Assembly: GCF_021033825.1 (NCBI RefSeq)
Contig: NZ_JAIFXZ010000007.1
Coordinates: 21,756 to 85,755, forward strand
Direction: 5' to 3'
From: Dietzia aurantiaca
GTDB lineage: Bacteria > Actinomycetota > Actinomycetes > Mycobacteriales > Mycobacteriaceae
DNA length: 64,000 nucleotides
Shown here: positions 1-10,432 of the stretch, in pieces
Layout of the letters: every line of letters starts with the position of its first letter
Numbering within the stretch: position 1 is the stretch's first letter
Notes under the pieces: generated by a model
Databases searched by the model: none
What the model saw: the letters and a program-made list of their open reading frames with translations, nothing else
What the model was told of the DNA's origin: nothing
Translations under genes and position numbers: made by a program

Positions 1-122
1 TGTGCTGAAGCAAGAGGCGCACCTCCCAGAGCTAGGGCCGAAACGGTACACGCAACTGCCAGGCGTCTTACAACGGTCTTCATCGTCATGCTCCTTATTG
101 GCCCACGCGGGGGATTACATCA

Positions 123-665
123 TCACCAGTCGTACTTGGTATTCACTGCATCGCACAGAGCTGGGTCAGAGATGTATCCCTCATCGCAGCCGTGTTTGGT
201 CTGGATCTCCCCTGAACTGGGATTTGGGTTGCCGTTTGCATCGTGTCCGTAACCGCACCGCGCAGCTGGGCAGTTGCCGCCGTCGGCTACGGGGATTTCA
301 TCCAGATTGAGCGGGGGAATTGCATCGTAGATCGAGGTCCCGTCTTGGAGTCGCAACGGGCCTCCCGCAGATTCGTCACACGACTCCACGTAACTCTTCG
401 ACCCGTCGGACATCTCCGCCGATCCGTCCGCAAGAACACAACGAACAACTGTAACGGCGGGCGGAACCGTCGCCGGGGCAGCGGTGGATGTGATCGGACT
501 TGGCGATACTGCGGTCGACGTGCTCGGCTGCGATGAGGACGTGGCCTTCGCGGAGGGCGCTGACGTGACTGAAACCGGAATCGACTGCTCGTCCGAGTCG
601 GCTCCGCACGCCCCCACCGATGCAACCGCGATCACCGCAAGCGCGGCGGTACCGAATGTCCGCAT
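123..665 (-). CDS. Small exported lipoprotein, Cys-rich C-terminus
   Basis: A 180-residue protein with a clear lipoprotein signal: a short basic start, a hydrophobic stretch and a lipobox (V-G-A-C, lipidated Cys20). Residues 25-75 are a Ser/Thr/Pro-rich linker typical of wall-spanning actinobacterial lipoproteins. The C-terminal half carries several Cys (around NCPAARCGYG and HGCDEG, then ALCDAV) that could form disulfides outside the membrane. I do not recognise a named family. It faces away from the helicase array on its right and shares a roughly 250-bp divergent intergenic region with it. It is probably unrelated to the array, but it may belong to the same accessory island. Confidence 0.75.
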   Translation of the reverse strand: MRTFGTAALAVIAVASVGACGADSDEQSIPVSVTSAPSAKATSSSQPSTSTAVSPSPITSTAAPATVPPAVTVVRCVLADGSAEMSDGSKSYVESCDESAGGPLRLQDGTSIYDAIPPLNLDEIPVADGGNCPAARCGYGHDANGNPNPSSGEIQTKHGCDEGYISDPALCDAVNTKYDW

Positions 666-913
666 AACGACCTTCCCGTGTGCAACGACCCTGACGAGGC
701 CGCCGGCCCAGTACGGGTTAACATTAGAACACGTTAAACATCGCCTGGTCTCGGGGTAGGCGGCGAACTCCCAGCCGTAGGGCTCATTACGCCTCTTGGA
801 TGGGGCGTCATCAACTGTGTCGTAGGCGGATACTAAGTTCCTCCTAAACCCGAGCGCCCCTCAACCAGCGCTCAGCACCTCACGAGATTCACCCTCAAGA
901 ACGGACAACCACG

Positions 914-2677
914 GTGACCAAGACGGTCGTTTTCCTCCATGGCGTCGGTGACGGCGATCCTCACAAGAACTGGCTGGCTGGTCTGAATCGTGGATTTCCC
1001 GCGGCCGGCTCGCCTCAGATCGACTCGTCACAGGTCATCAGCCCCGACTCCTCCCTGATCCTCGGCATGGCTGGCGGCAAAGCCAAGCATCCCCAGGTGA
1101 CGTACAACGTCAAGGACGACCGCGCGGATCGGCGGGCGTTCGTTCGGCGCCAGGCACGCATCGAAAGGCTACTGGAGCAGTCAGAGCTGGCGACCGGGTT
1201 CGGACTACGGCGAGTTCCGGATGCTGTGGTCACGCCACTCCAAAAGATCGGCATCCAAGCCGGGTCACTACCCCAGGTGCGGAACTACATGACGGACGAA
1301 AGACTCCGCGCCGTTGTTCTATCGACGATCCTCAAGGCACTACCGGATTCCGGTGACATCGTTTTGATCGGCCACAGCCTCGGAAGCATCATTGCCATCG
1401 ACCTCTTGGACCACCTCCCGGAGGACCTGCACGTCTCACGATTCATCACCATCGGCAGCCCTGGGGCAGCGCGGATCCTGCACGAGAAGCATGAGCGCAT
1501 CCTCAAGCGTTTTCCGTATGCCCGGGTGGATGACTGGAGCAACTTCTTCGTTCCGCACGATCCCGTCACCGCGGGTCGCGGAATCGCATCGATCTTCCCG
1601 GGCGCACAGGATTTTCGCATCCAGGTGCCCGTTACCAAGAGCAATCAGCTCGCTCACAATGCCGCGCAGTATCTCGAGCACCCGGCAGTCGGAATGCTTG
1701 TCGCGGACGCCTTGTCGCCTACAGAAGACGTTTTGGCTACGGGAACAGAGGTTGCGATTCGTCTTGACGAGACGAGCTTCGACGCCCTTTTCACGCTTGC
1801 CTACGCAACGCGGGTCTCCACCGAAATTTCGAAGAAGGAAGTCGCGACTCGTTACGCCGACACGCTCAAGGTCCTCGGCGATGAATTCGTCGACGGCGTG
1901 CGGCAACGGCTCCCCGAAGGATCCGCTCTTCCCGTCGAGGTAGAGGCGCTCTCCCACGGCCAGCGTCCACGCGTCCCTCGACGCCTCGAACTCGACGACG
2001 CAGTTCGACTGGTGGTGACGATGGCCTTCGCCAACGTGATCCAGCCTTACGAGATCTCTGTAGGTGACGCGCAAGTCGAGGCAATCCCCGAGTTCTTCGC
2101 CGAAATGGGTTTCTCCACCGGAGTCGGACGCGCGGTGCGGAAGGCAATCGTGGACGTGCAAAAGGTCTTGTCCGAGAGTGGCGGCTTCCCCACCGGACGT
2201 CTTGCGCTCGCCGCTGCAGGGCTCGCGCTCATCGCGGCTGGGCCGATCGGGATAGCCACCATGGGGACTGCGGCAGGAGCCGCCGCCATCACGAGCGGAC
2301 TCGCAGCGTTCGGCCCGGGCGGTATGGCCGGCGGTTTGGCCCTGCTCAGCGGCCTCGCATCCACCGGAGCGATGGTCACCACGGCTGCTGCCACGCTAAA
2401 GACGGGAGAGTCTTCTGGGGGCAGCGACCCCGCGAGTCTCGCAATTCGGGTGGCATCGTCGCACGCGCTGATGAGAGTCGGCGAGCAACCGGACGCGAGC
2501 CTGTGGTCATCGCTGACGGTCGCGGAGAGTGTGGTGGCTGGTCACATCAATAAGCTCGCGGAGTACAGCGACCCGAAGGCGCCCCAGCTCACGCAGCTAA
2601 TGCAGACCCGGGACATAATTAATCGCCTCATGACATTCGCGCATGACAATGGTCTAGGACGGACTGCCCTCGCCTAG
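914..2677 (+). CDS. Alpha/beta hydrolase with hydrophobic Gly/Ala-rich helices (possible membrane-acting effector)
   Basis: 587 residues from a GTG start. The N-terminal ~270 residues are an alpha/beta hydrolase: oxyanion-hole segment FLHGVGDGD (7-15), nucleophile elbow GHSLG with Ser155, and plausible acid and base partners Asp216 (FVPHDPVTAG) and His248 (LAHNAAQYL). After a charged helical middle, residues ~430-500 are a long Gly/Ala-rich hydrophobic stretch that looks able to enter a membrane. The gene lies 176 bp upstream of the SNF2 helicase gene on the same strand, so it may have its own promoter while belonging to the same island. A lipase or esterase next to a defence operon would fit a cell-killing effector, but that is inference; substrate and partner are unknown. 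Confidence 0.8.
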   Translation: MTKTVVFLHGVGDGDPHKNWLAGLNRGFPAAGSPQIDSSQVISPDSSLILGMAGGKAKHPQVTYNVKDDRADRRAFVRRQARIERLLEQSELATGFGLRRVPDAVVTPLQKIGIQAGSLPQVRNYMTDERLRAVVLSTILKALPDSGDIVLIGHSLGSIIAIDLLDHLPEDLHVSRFITIGSPGAARILHEKHERILKRFPYARVDDWSNFFVPHDPVTAGRGIASIFPGAQDFRIQVPVTKSNQLAHNAAQYLEHPAVGMLVADALSPTEDVLATGTEVAIRLDETSFDALFTLAYATRVSTEISKKEVATRYADTLKVLGDEFVDGVRQRLPEGSALPVEVEALSHGQRPRVPRRLELDDAVRLVVTMAFANVIQPYEISVGDAQVEAIPEFFAEMGFSTGVGRAVRKAIVDVQKVLSESGGFPTGRLALAAAGLALIAAGPIGIATMGTAAGAAAITSGLAAFGPGGMAGGLALLSGLASTGAMVTTAAATLKTGESSGGSDPASLAIRVASSHALMRVGEQPDASLWSSLTVAESVVAGHINKLAEYSDPKAPQLTQLMQTRDIINRLMTFAHDNGLGRTALA

Positions 2678-2853
2678 AGCGCACCGATAACACGTAGCCC
2701 CGCACCCGGCGAACGTGACTCGTTCGGTAACCCGTCACGCGTCCGGAGGCCTCGCCTTTCTGACAACTGTCCAGATTCTCGTGCGGAGCTTTGTGAGCGC
2801 CGCTAACCTCGACAATTCGACGACTGAGCGATCAACAAGAAGGACATCGCCCT

Positions 2854-5799
2854 GTGAGCAGTACCACCACCATCCAGCCGACTGATGCAAGTCAAGTCCC
2901 GTTCGCTCCGGGCGTCACGGTGGAGGTCCGTGACGAGGAATGGCTCGTCACCGCGGTGGAACGGGCGGCGAGCTCGCCCTCGACCGGGGGCGACGCATAC
3001 CTGCTCAAGGTCCGGGGGGTGAGTCCGTACGTCCGCGACACCACGGCCACGTTCTATACGGACCTGGACGAGGTGAAGCCGCTGGACCCGAGCGAGTCCA
3101 CGGTCGTGGCGGATCCCTCCCCCGGCTATCGCCGCTCACGCCTGTGGCTGGAGTCGACGCTGCGCCGTACGCCCGTACCACTGTACGACGAGTCGCTGGT
3201 GGTCTCCACGCAGATGCTGGCAGACCATCTCGAATACCAGCTCAGCGCGGTGCGCAAGGCGTTGTCCAACGAAATGTTGCGGCCTCGCCTACTCATCGCC
3301 GACGCGGTGGGACTGGGTAAGACGCTGGAGATCGGGATGATCCTGGCTGAGCTCATCCGCCGCGGCCGCGGCGAGCGCATTCTGGTGGTCACTCCTCGGC
3401 ACGTATTGGAGCAGATGCAGCAGGAGCTGTGGACCCGCTTCGCGATCCCGCTGGTCCGCTTGGACTCGATGGGCATCCAGAAGGTGCGCCGTACATTGCC
3501 CGCCACGCGTAACCCGTTCACGTTCTTCCCCCGCGTGATCGTCTCGATCGACACGCTCAAGTCCGCCAAGTACCGCGCCCAGTTGGAACGCGTGCGTTGG
3601 GACGCCGTGGTGATCGACGAGGTGCACAACGCAACCAACTCGGCCACTCAGAACAACGAGCTCGCCCGCCTCCTCGCCCCCACCACGGAGGCGCTCATCC
3701 TGGCCTCGGCCACGCCGCACAACGGGCGTGCGGAGAGCTTCGCAGAGCTGATTCGCCTACTGGATCCCACGGCGGTCGGCCCGGACGGCGCCATCAACCC
3801 CCGCGATCTGGCGCCGCTCATCATCCGCCGTCACCGGCACAGCCCGGAGGTGGACGACGAGGTGGGTTCGCAGTGGGCCGTGCGCGCCGAGCCGAACAAC
3901 ATCCTCGTACCGGCGTCGAAGCAAGAGACAGCACTGGCGGGCGAGCTCCGCGACACGTGGACCCGCCCGGGCGTCCAGCCGCCGTCGGGCGACAACCGTC
4001 TTTTCCCATGGACCCTGGCCAAGGCGTACCTCTCCTCCCCCGCAGCGTTGATCGAGTCGGTCACCAACCGTCGCAAGAACGCCTCGGGCCCCGCCGAGGT
4101 GGCCGCCCTGGACCGGCTACATGAGTTGGCCGAGCAGGTGACGCCCGCCGTCAGCGCCAAGTACCAGAGCCTGCTGGCGTACCTGCGCGAGATCGGGATC
4201 TCCCCGCGCAGCGAGCAGCGGGTGGTGATCTTCTCCGAGCGCGTGCGGACCCTGCACTGGCTGGCGGAGAACCTGGCCAAAGACCTCAAGCTCAAGTCGG
4301 ACGCGGTGGCGGTGATGCACGGCGGGCTGTCCGACCAGGAGCAGATGGACCTGGTGGACGGCTTCAAACGCGCATCGAGCCCGCTGCGGGTGCTGGTGAC
4401 GGGCGACGTTGCCTCGGAAGGCGTCAACCTGCACACCCAGTGCCACCATCTGGTGCACTACGACATCCCGTGGTCGCTCATCCGCATCCAGCAGCGCAAC
4501 GGCCGCGTGGACCGCTACGGGCAGCGCACACCCCCGGTCATCACCACGCTCCTGCTGGATCCTCCGGAGGACGCCGCACCGGGCGACCTGCAGGTGCTCA
4601 CCCGGCTGATGGAGCGTGAGTATGAGGCCCATACGCAGTTGGGTGACGTCGCCTCCCTGATGGGCGAGCACTCGGAGGCCCGCGAGGAGGACACCATCCG
4701 TCAGGTGCTCGCGGGGGGCAAGAAGTTTGATGACGTCGTGCGCCGTCCGGAGGACGTCCTGGCCACCGTGGGTGAGCTTGGTGACGACGACATCGACGAC
4801 GGTGACGATATCGACGCATTCCTCGAGCAGATCGCCATGGGCGGCTCTGAGGAGGTCGTCGACTCCGGCGCGGCGGCGCAGGCCCGTCGTTTCAGTGTCT
4901 ACGAATCTGAGGTGGACTATCTCGAGGACGCTCTGACCGAGGCTTTCCACGGGGAGCCCCAGTTCCCCAAAGGGCGGGGCGGAGTCGCGTGGAGGCGAAA
5001 CGCCAACCAGACTGCCCAGCTGGAGCCGACGGATGACCTGGCCCGCCGGCTGGACCTGCTGCCCGAGGACTACGTGCGGGCGCGCCGGGTCCGAGAGGAA
5101 CTCATCCTCGCGACTTCCACCAACCGGGGCAAACTGTCTCTCGAGGAGGCCCGCGAGGGCGCCTCGGAGACAACCTGGCCGATCGCCCACTTCCTCGGCC
5201 CGCTGCACCCGGTGTCGGACTGGGCTGCGGACCGGGCGCTAGCCTCGATGGCCCGGCAGGAGGTCCCGGCGGTGCGCGGCCGGGTCGATTCACCGACTGT
5301 GCTGGTGATGGGCACGCTCATGAACCGCCGCGGGCAGGTCGTCACCCGCGCCTTCTCGACGGTCGAATTCCCGATGCCGGACCTGGCCACCGCCGAGCCC
5401 GTGGACGACCCGTACACCTGGCTCGAGGGTATTGGCCTGAGCGCCGGGGCCACCAACCCGGGCCCTGTGGCGGGCGCCTACGAGCTTTCCCACCTCATCC
5501 CGCGGGCGGTCAAGGCAACGTCAGGCAGTTTGGAAGCAGTGTTCGCCCAGGCCAGCGCCGAGGCCGATCGCAGAGTCACCGCATGGCGCGAACGTTCCCA
5601 CGAGTGGGAACACCAGACAGAGGAACTGATCAGCAGCGCCCGCCTCACGAAACTCTCCCGGCGCGTGAGAGAGGAGGCAGAGCTCGCCGAGCAGCTCCGG
5701 CCGGAGCAGCGGCTGGTGAGGCCCCTCCTCGTCGTCGTCCCCACCGATCACCCCATCGCGGAGACCTCCGCGCCTACCACCTCGCAGGAGAACAGCTGA
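2854..5799 (+). CDS. SNF2-family helicase, DrmD-like
   Basis: 981 residues, GTG start with AGAAGGA about 10 bp upstream. After an N-terminal beta-rich module (about 1-85) comes a two-lobed SF2/SNF2 motor: motif I DAVGLGKT (150-157), motif II DEVH (255-258), motif III SATPHNGR, and motif VI QRNGRVDRYGQ (about 547-557) with arginine fingers. A long acidic and helical C-terminal region follows. SNF2 motors translocate on duplex DNA. In class 1 DISARM the gene drmD encodes this type of protein next to an adenine methylase, as here. It is the first gene of a tight operon: only 1 bp separates its stop from the methylase start. Orthology to DrmD is inferred from architecture and context. Confidence 0.88.
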   Translation: MSSTTTIQPTDASQVPFAPGVTVEVRDEEWLVTAVERAASSPSTGGDAYLLKVRGVSPYVRDTTATFYTDLDEVKPLDPSESTVVADPSPGYRRSRLWLESTLRRTPVPLYDESLVVSTQMLADHLEYQLSAVRKALSNEMLRPRLLIADAVGLGKTLEIGMILAELIRRGRGERILVVTPRHVLEQMQQELWTRFAIPLVRLDSMGIQKVRRTLPATRNPFTFFPRVIVSIDTLKSAKYRAQLERVRWDAVVIDEVHNATNSATQNNELARLLAPTTEALILASATPHNGRAESFAELIRLLDPTAVGPDGAINPRDLAPLIIRRHRHSPEVDDEVGSQWAVRAEPNNILVPASKQETALAGELRDTWTRPGVQPPSGDNRLFPWTLAKAYLSSPAALIESVTNRRKNASGPAEVAALDRLHELAEQVTPAVSAKYQSLLAYLREIGISPRSEQRVVIFSERVRTLHWLAENLAKDLKLKSDAVAVMHGGLSDQEQMDLVDGFKRASSPLRVLVTGDVASEGVNLHTQCHHLVHYDIPWSLIRIQQRNGRVDRYGQRTPPVITTLLLDPPEDAAPGDLQVLTRLMEREYEAHTQLGDVASLMGEHSEAREEDTIRQVLAGGKKFDDVVRRPEDVLATVGELGDDDIDDGDDIDAFLEQIAMGGSEEVVDSGAAAQARRFSVYESEVDYLEDALTEAFHGEPQFPKGRGGVAWRRNANQTAQLEPTDDLARRLDLLPEDYVRARRVREELILATSTNRGKLSLEEAREGASETTWPIAHFLGPLHPVSDWAADRALASMARQEVPAVRGRVDSPTVLVMGTLMNRRGQVVTRAFSTVEFPMPDLATAEPVDDPYTWLEGIGLSAGATNPGPVAGAYELSHLIPRAVKATSGSLEAVFAQASAEADRRVTAWRERSHEWEHQTEELISSARLTKLSRRVREEAELAEQLRPEQRLVRPLLVVVPTDHPIAETSAPTTSQENS

Positions 5800-5800
5800 C

Positions 5801-8800
5801 ATGGCCGCCGACAGCGCGATCGTCAACGTCGACGAGTGGATCAGCGAGCACTACCTCACCACCGAGGAGACCAAGCAGTCCTACCTTGCCCGGGTGCGGG
5901 CACTGGTCAAGAGCTGGAAGCAGGACGCCGGCGAGGGTGCCATCTCGCCGTTGAAGAGGCTGACCACGGCGCGGCAGGCGCTGTTGGTGTCCCTGTCGCA
6001 GCTCTCCGGTAACAGCGATGGTGAACAGGCCCGCCCGGCGCCGGAGGAGGAACGCGCGGAGCTGAGGAAGGCCCTGGGATACGGCGCTCCCGGCGATCAC
6101 TCGTGGACGCGTGGGGAGTCCACGTGGCACGCCCAGGCCTGGGCCAGAGACGGTGTGGTGATGCTGGAGGCCTCCCCTGTGGACACCGTGGAGGACCTTC
6201 GCTCAGCAGTGGTGCTCGGAGAGGTGTTCGCGGACGGCAAGCCCGCCGACGCAACGGTCGGCAAGGTGGTCGGTGAGCTGTTCGTGTCCGACGCTCCGCC
6301 GGCGTTCGTCGCGGTGTTGGCTGGCCGGTGGTTCCTGCTGGCCGAGCGAGAGTCGTGGCCGTTGGGCCGGTTCCTCGCGGTGGACCTGCTGTTGGCGCTC
6401 GAACGTGGCGACACCCGCTCGGGTGGGGAGATTGAGCGGGTGGTGGCGGCAGTCTGCCGCGAGTCCCTCGAGCGCCGGGCCGACGGCACGGTGTGGTGGA
6501 CCGAGACGCTGGAGGATTCGCGTCAGCACTCGGTCAAGGTCTCCGAGTCCCTTCGCGGAGCGGTGCGTGAGTCAATCGAGATTATCGCCAACGACGTGCT
6601 GGAACGTCGTCGGGTGCGGGGGCTGTCGGTGGGCCAGGTCGACGGCCAGGATCTTGCCCGGCAGTCGCTGCGGTATCTGTACCGAATCTTGTTCCTATTG
6701 TTCGCCGAGGCGTCACCGGAGCTGCGGATCCTGCCGGTCGGATCGACCGAGTACGACGACGGCTACGGGCTTACCCGACTCCGGGATCAGATCCTCACCC
6801 CGCCGGCCACCCCTCGCGAGGAGCAGGGAACCTATCTCTACGATTCGTTGGCGTTGTTGTTCCGTCTGGTCGACGGCGGCCATCACCCAGCGGACGAGCC
6901 GGGCGTGGCTCCGGGCCTGGAGTTCAATGAGCTTTCGGCGGATCTGTTCTCGCCAGCGGCAACCTCTCTGATCGACGAGGTACAGCTGTCCAACATGGCG
7001 CTGTACCGGGTCCTGGGCAACCTCCTTCTCACGCTGGAGCAGCCGGGTAGGGACCGTGGGTTCATCTCCTACGCAACGCTGGGTGTCACCGAGCTCGGTC
7101 AGGTATACGAAGGCTTGATGTCCTACACCGGGTTCATCGCCTCCGAGGACCTGTGGGAGGTCGCCCGCGGTGGCGACGACTCCAAGGGCTCGTGGGTGGT
7201 GGGCCACGCTGACTCGTTGGAAGTCTCCGCCGGCGATCGAGTGATGCGTCGCAACCCCGTCACAGGTGAGGACGAGTGGGTGCGGCACCCGCGCGGATCG
7301 TTCGTGTTCCGCCAGTCCTCGCGCGACCGTGAGCGGTCCGCCTCGTTCTACACGCCGCAGGTGCTGAGCGAGTTCGTGGTGGGCCAAGCCATCGAGGAGC
7401 TGGATGCCACGGGGCGGATCGACACCGCCGAGGCCATCTTGACGCTCTCGATCTGTGAGCCTGCGATGGGTTCGGGGGCGTTCGCCGTGGAGGCGGTGCG
7501 ACAGCTCGCCGAGCTGTACCTGGAGCGTCGTCAGCAGGAGCTGGGCCAGGAGATCGACCCCGAATCGCGTACGGCGGAGCTGCAGAAGGTCAAGGCCTAC
7601 CTCGCCCTGCACAACGTGTACGGGGTGGACCTCAACGCCACGGCCGTAGAGCTGGCCGAGATCGCCCTGTGGCTGGACACCATGACGCCCGGGCTCCAGG
7701 CCCCGTGGTTTGGCCTGCGCCTGCGTCGCGGCAATTCGCTGATCGGTGCCCGAAGGGCCACCTATTCCCCCACGCAGGTCGAGAAGAAGCAATGGCTCGG
7801 CGCCGAGCCGCAGGATGCGCCAGTGGCGACGCTGGCTGCTGCAGTCGATGACGAGACGGGGTTCGATCCGTCAGTGCGCGGTCGCATCCATCACTTCCTG
7901 CTCCCCGCCGCTGAGTGGGGGTCGGCGGCCGACGCCAAGGAGCTCAAAAACTACGTGGGGCAGGCGCAGGCCGACCTCAAGCAGTGGCGCAAGTCGGTCA
8001 CTTCCAAGCCCAGCAAGACGCAGGTACGCCGACTGACGGACCTGGCCGAGCGCACGGAGAGGCTGTGGCAGATCGCCCTGGTGCGATTGCGTATTGCCGA
8101 GGATCAGGCGCGGCGGCGCATTGATGTCTACGGCGCGGATGTGGCCACTCCCGCCAACCCGGTGCCGCGGGCGGTGATCGAGGAGTCGTTTGCCGATCCG
8201 GGGAGCGCGTTCCAGCGGCTGCGACGGGCGATGGACGCCTGGTGTGCCCTGTGGTTCTGGCCCCTCACCGGGGCCAGGTTGGTTGTCGACGACGAGGCCG
8301 TCACTCCCCCGACCCTGGACCAGTGGATCAACGGGCTCGAGGCGCTGCTGGGTAAGGCGTATTCCGATGCGCCCAAGGCCCGCGGCCGCTATGGCGCGAG
8401 CGAGGGACAATACCGGCTCGGCGACGACCTGACGTGGGAAGAGATCAACAGCGCCGAGGACATCGACCGCGCACTCGCCCAGGAGGCCCGCATAGAGACC
8501 GTGCTCCGCGAGCATCCGTGGATGGTCGTCTGCGAACGCGTGGCCGGAAGCAGCGGCTTCTTCCACTGGGAGCTGGACTTCTCGCCGGTGTTTGCGCGCG
8601 GTGGGTTTGACCTACAGGTGGGTAACCCGCCGTGGGTGCGGCCACGCACGGACGAGGACGCGCTGTGGGGCGAGTCGGATCCGTGGTGGATCCTGGTGCA
8701 CAAGCCGACGCAGGCCGCCAAGGCGAAGCGACGCGAACTCACCGTCACCCGACCGGGTGCCCTGGACATTTTTGCCGACGGCATCGCCGAGACGGTGGTG

Positions 8801-10432
8801 ACGTCCAAGTTCCTCAACGACGCCACCCAGTATCCACTGCTCGTCGGTCAGCAGCCCGATCTCTACCGGGCCTTCATGCAGCGCACGTGGCGCTCTGCGG
8901 GCGACGACGGCATCGTTACCCTGATCCACCCGGAATCGCACTTCACGGAGAAGAAGGCCGCACCACTCCGCCGAGAGACCTATATGCGACTGCGTCGACA
9001 TTGGCAATTCATTAATACACTGAAACTATTCGATATTGCCCATTTATTCGTATGGGGGATCCACTGTTACGGCCCTAAGCGAAACAGCCCTTCATTTTTA
9101 TCTGCAACCAATCTGTACCACCCCACTACCGTCATCGATTCGCTGATTCACAATGGAACCGGCCCTCTCCCTGGGCTAAAGAACGACGACGATTACTGGG
9201 ATCTGCGCCCACACTCCGACCGCATCAACCATGTCGACCGAGAAACGCTCGAACTGTGGAAGTCGATTCTTGAAGATGAGGACACTCCGACACTCGATTC
9301 GCGGATGGTGTACTCGGTCACTCGCGAGGCCGAGGGCGTGCTCCGCAAGCTCGCTGCGGCACCGCGAATCAAGGAACTCGGCCTCCAGTACTCCGCCGGC
9401 TGGCACGAGACGGCCGACAAGAAGAAGGGCTACTTCGACACCCAGTGGGCCGTGCCGGCCTCATGGGACGACGTTATTCTCCAGGGGCCGCACTTCAGCG
9501 TGGCTAATCCGTTTGCCAAGCAGCCGAATCCAACGCTTCGCAGTACCGGTGACTGGACTGCGATCGACCTCGAGGCGATGCCGCCGGACTTCATCCCGGC
9601 CACGGCCTACCAGCCCAACCGCGCCGACCCCTCCCTCAACTACGACGCCGGCTACCGCCTCATCACCCAGCAAGACGCGGAGCCAGTATCGGCACGTTCC
9701 GTTATCCGAGTGGGCTGGCGGCGCATGGCCGCCATGACGGGATTCAGAACCATGTACCCGGCACTCATTCCGTCAGGCGCGGCCCACGTGCATATGGTCG
9801 AGTCGGCGGCTTCATCCACCCAGTCCGATCGCACCGATCTCTTGATTGCTGGATCGTCACTCAGTTCCTTGCTGATTGATTTCCTGTTGCGATCAACCGG
9901 TGGAGGAGACATCCACGGGTCCACCGTCGAGGGTCTGCCTCATGGACCGAGGTCCGTCCTGATGGACGCCGCTGTCGCAAGATTCCTCGAAATCAACTGC
10001 TTGACGTCCGTCTACTCCCCTCTCTGGGAGGAAGTCACCGGAACCGGGTGGACTCCTGAAATCCCGCTGCGGAAGGCCGAAGAGCGTCGGCAGGCTCAGG
10101 TGGAAATCGATGCCCTGGTCGCTTTGTCTCTCGGCGTGACTGCAGACGAGTTGTGCATGATCTACCGCACCCAGTTCCCGGTGATGCGCAAGTACGACTC
10201 ACAGGACCTGTTCGACGCCAACGGCCGCAAGGTGGCCGACGACGTGGCCAAGCTGCACCGCAAACTTAAGCCCGGTCAGGAGCTCAGCGAGGAAGAGCGC
10301 ACCTGGACGCATCCGCAGTCCGGCGCGACGTATGTATTCGAGTACCCATTCCGAATCCTCGACCGCGAGGCTGACATGCGGGCCGCATACGAGCGATTCG
10401 AGCGTGAACTAGCAGAAGGAACCTTGGCATGA
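5801..10432 (+). CDS. Large N6-adenine DNA methyltransferase, Eco57I/PglX/DrmMI-like
   Basis: 1543 residues, ATG with AGGAGA 11 bp upstream. SAM-binding motif I is EPAMGSGAF (553-561) and the catalytic motif is NPPW (942-945), so it is an N6-adenine class enzyme. The two motifs are about 380 residues apart, far more than in simple methylases, with a helical, Arg-rich insertion between them. The region after ~1060 is the likely target-recognition part; its start is unusually AT-rich. In DISARM and BREX such enzymes mark host DNA as self. It overlaps the next helicase gene by 4 bp (ATGA). No nuclease domain is visible in this protein, so cutting, if any, must come from another subunit. Confidence 0.9.
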   Translation: MAADSAIVNVDEWISEHYLTTEETKQSYLARVRALVKSWKQDAGEGAISPLKRLTTARQALLVSLSQLSGNSDGEQARPAPEEERAELRKALGYGAPGDHSWTRGESTWHAQAWARDGVVMLEASPVDTVEDLRSAVVLGEVFADGKPADATVGKVVGELFVSDAPPAFVAVLAGRWFLLAERESWPLGRFLAVDLLLALERGDTRSGGEIERVVAAVCRESLERRADGTVWWTETLEDSRQHSVKVSESLRGAVRESIEIIANDVLERRRVRGLSVGQVDGQDLARQSLRYLYRILFLLFAEASPELRILPVGSTEYDDGYGLTRLRDQILTPPATPREEQGTYLYDSLALLFRLVDGGHHPADEPGVAPGLEFNELSADLFSPAATSLIDEVQLSNMALYRVLGNLLLTLEQPGRDRGFISYATLGVTELGQVYEGLMSYTGFIASEDLWEVARGGDDSKGSWVVGHADSLEVSAGDRVMRRNPVTGEDEWVRHPRGSFVFRQSSRDRERSASFYTPQVLSEFVVGQAIEELDATGRIDTAEAILTLSICEPAMGSGAFAVEAVRQLAELYLERRQQELGQEIDPESRTAELQKVKAYLALHNVYGVDLNATAVELAEIALWLDTMTPGLQAPWFGLRLRRGNSLIGARRATYSPTQVEKKQWLGAEPQDAPVATLAAAVDDETGFDPSVRGRIHHFLLPAAEWGSAADAKELKNYVGQAQADLKQWRKSVTSKPSKTQVRRLTDLAERTERLWQIALVRLRIAEDQARRRIDVYGADVATPANPVPRAVIEESFADPGSAFQRLRRAMDAWCALWFWPLTGARLVVDDEAVTPPTLDQWINGLEALLGKAYSDAPKARGRYGASEGQYRLGDDLTWEEINSAEDIDRALAQEARIETVLREHPWMVVCERVAGSSGFFHWELDFSPVFARGGFDLQVGNPPWVRPRTDEDALWGESDPWWILVHKPTQAAKAKRRELTVTRPGALDIFADGIAETVVTSKFLNDATQYPLLVGQQPDLYRAFMQRTWRSAGDDGIVTLIHPESHFTEKKAAPLRRETYMRLRRHWQFINTLKLFDIAHLFVWGIHCYGPKRNSPSFLSATNLYHPTTVIDSLIHNGTGPLPGLKNDDDYWDLRPHSDRINHVDRETLELWKSILEDEDTPTLDSRMVYSVTREAEGVLRKLAAAPRIKELGLQYSAGWHETADKKKGYFDTQWAVPASWDDVILQGPHFSVANPFAKQPNPTLRSTGDWTAIDLEAMPPDFIPATAYQPNRADPSLNYDAGYRLITQQDAEPVSARSVIRVGWRRMAAMTGFRTMYPALIPSGAAHVHMVESAASSTQSDRTDLLIAGSSLSSLLIDFLLRSTGGGDIHGSTVEGLPHGPRSVLMDAAVARFLEINCLTSVYSPLWEEVTGTGWTPEIPLRKAEERRQAQVEIDALVALSLGVTADELCMIYRTQFPVMRKYDSQDLFDANGRKVADDVAKLHRKLKPGQELSEEERTWTHPQSGATYVFEYPFRILDREADMRAAYERFERELAEGTLA

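Noticed and set aside
2678-2853. Possible terminator between the hydrolase and SNF2 genes (CGTGAC...GTCACG)
   Set aside because: Short stem with a 15-base loop and no T-run; not convincing.
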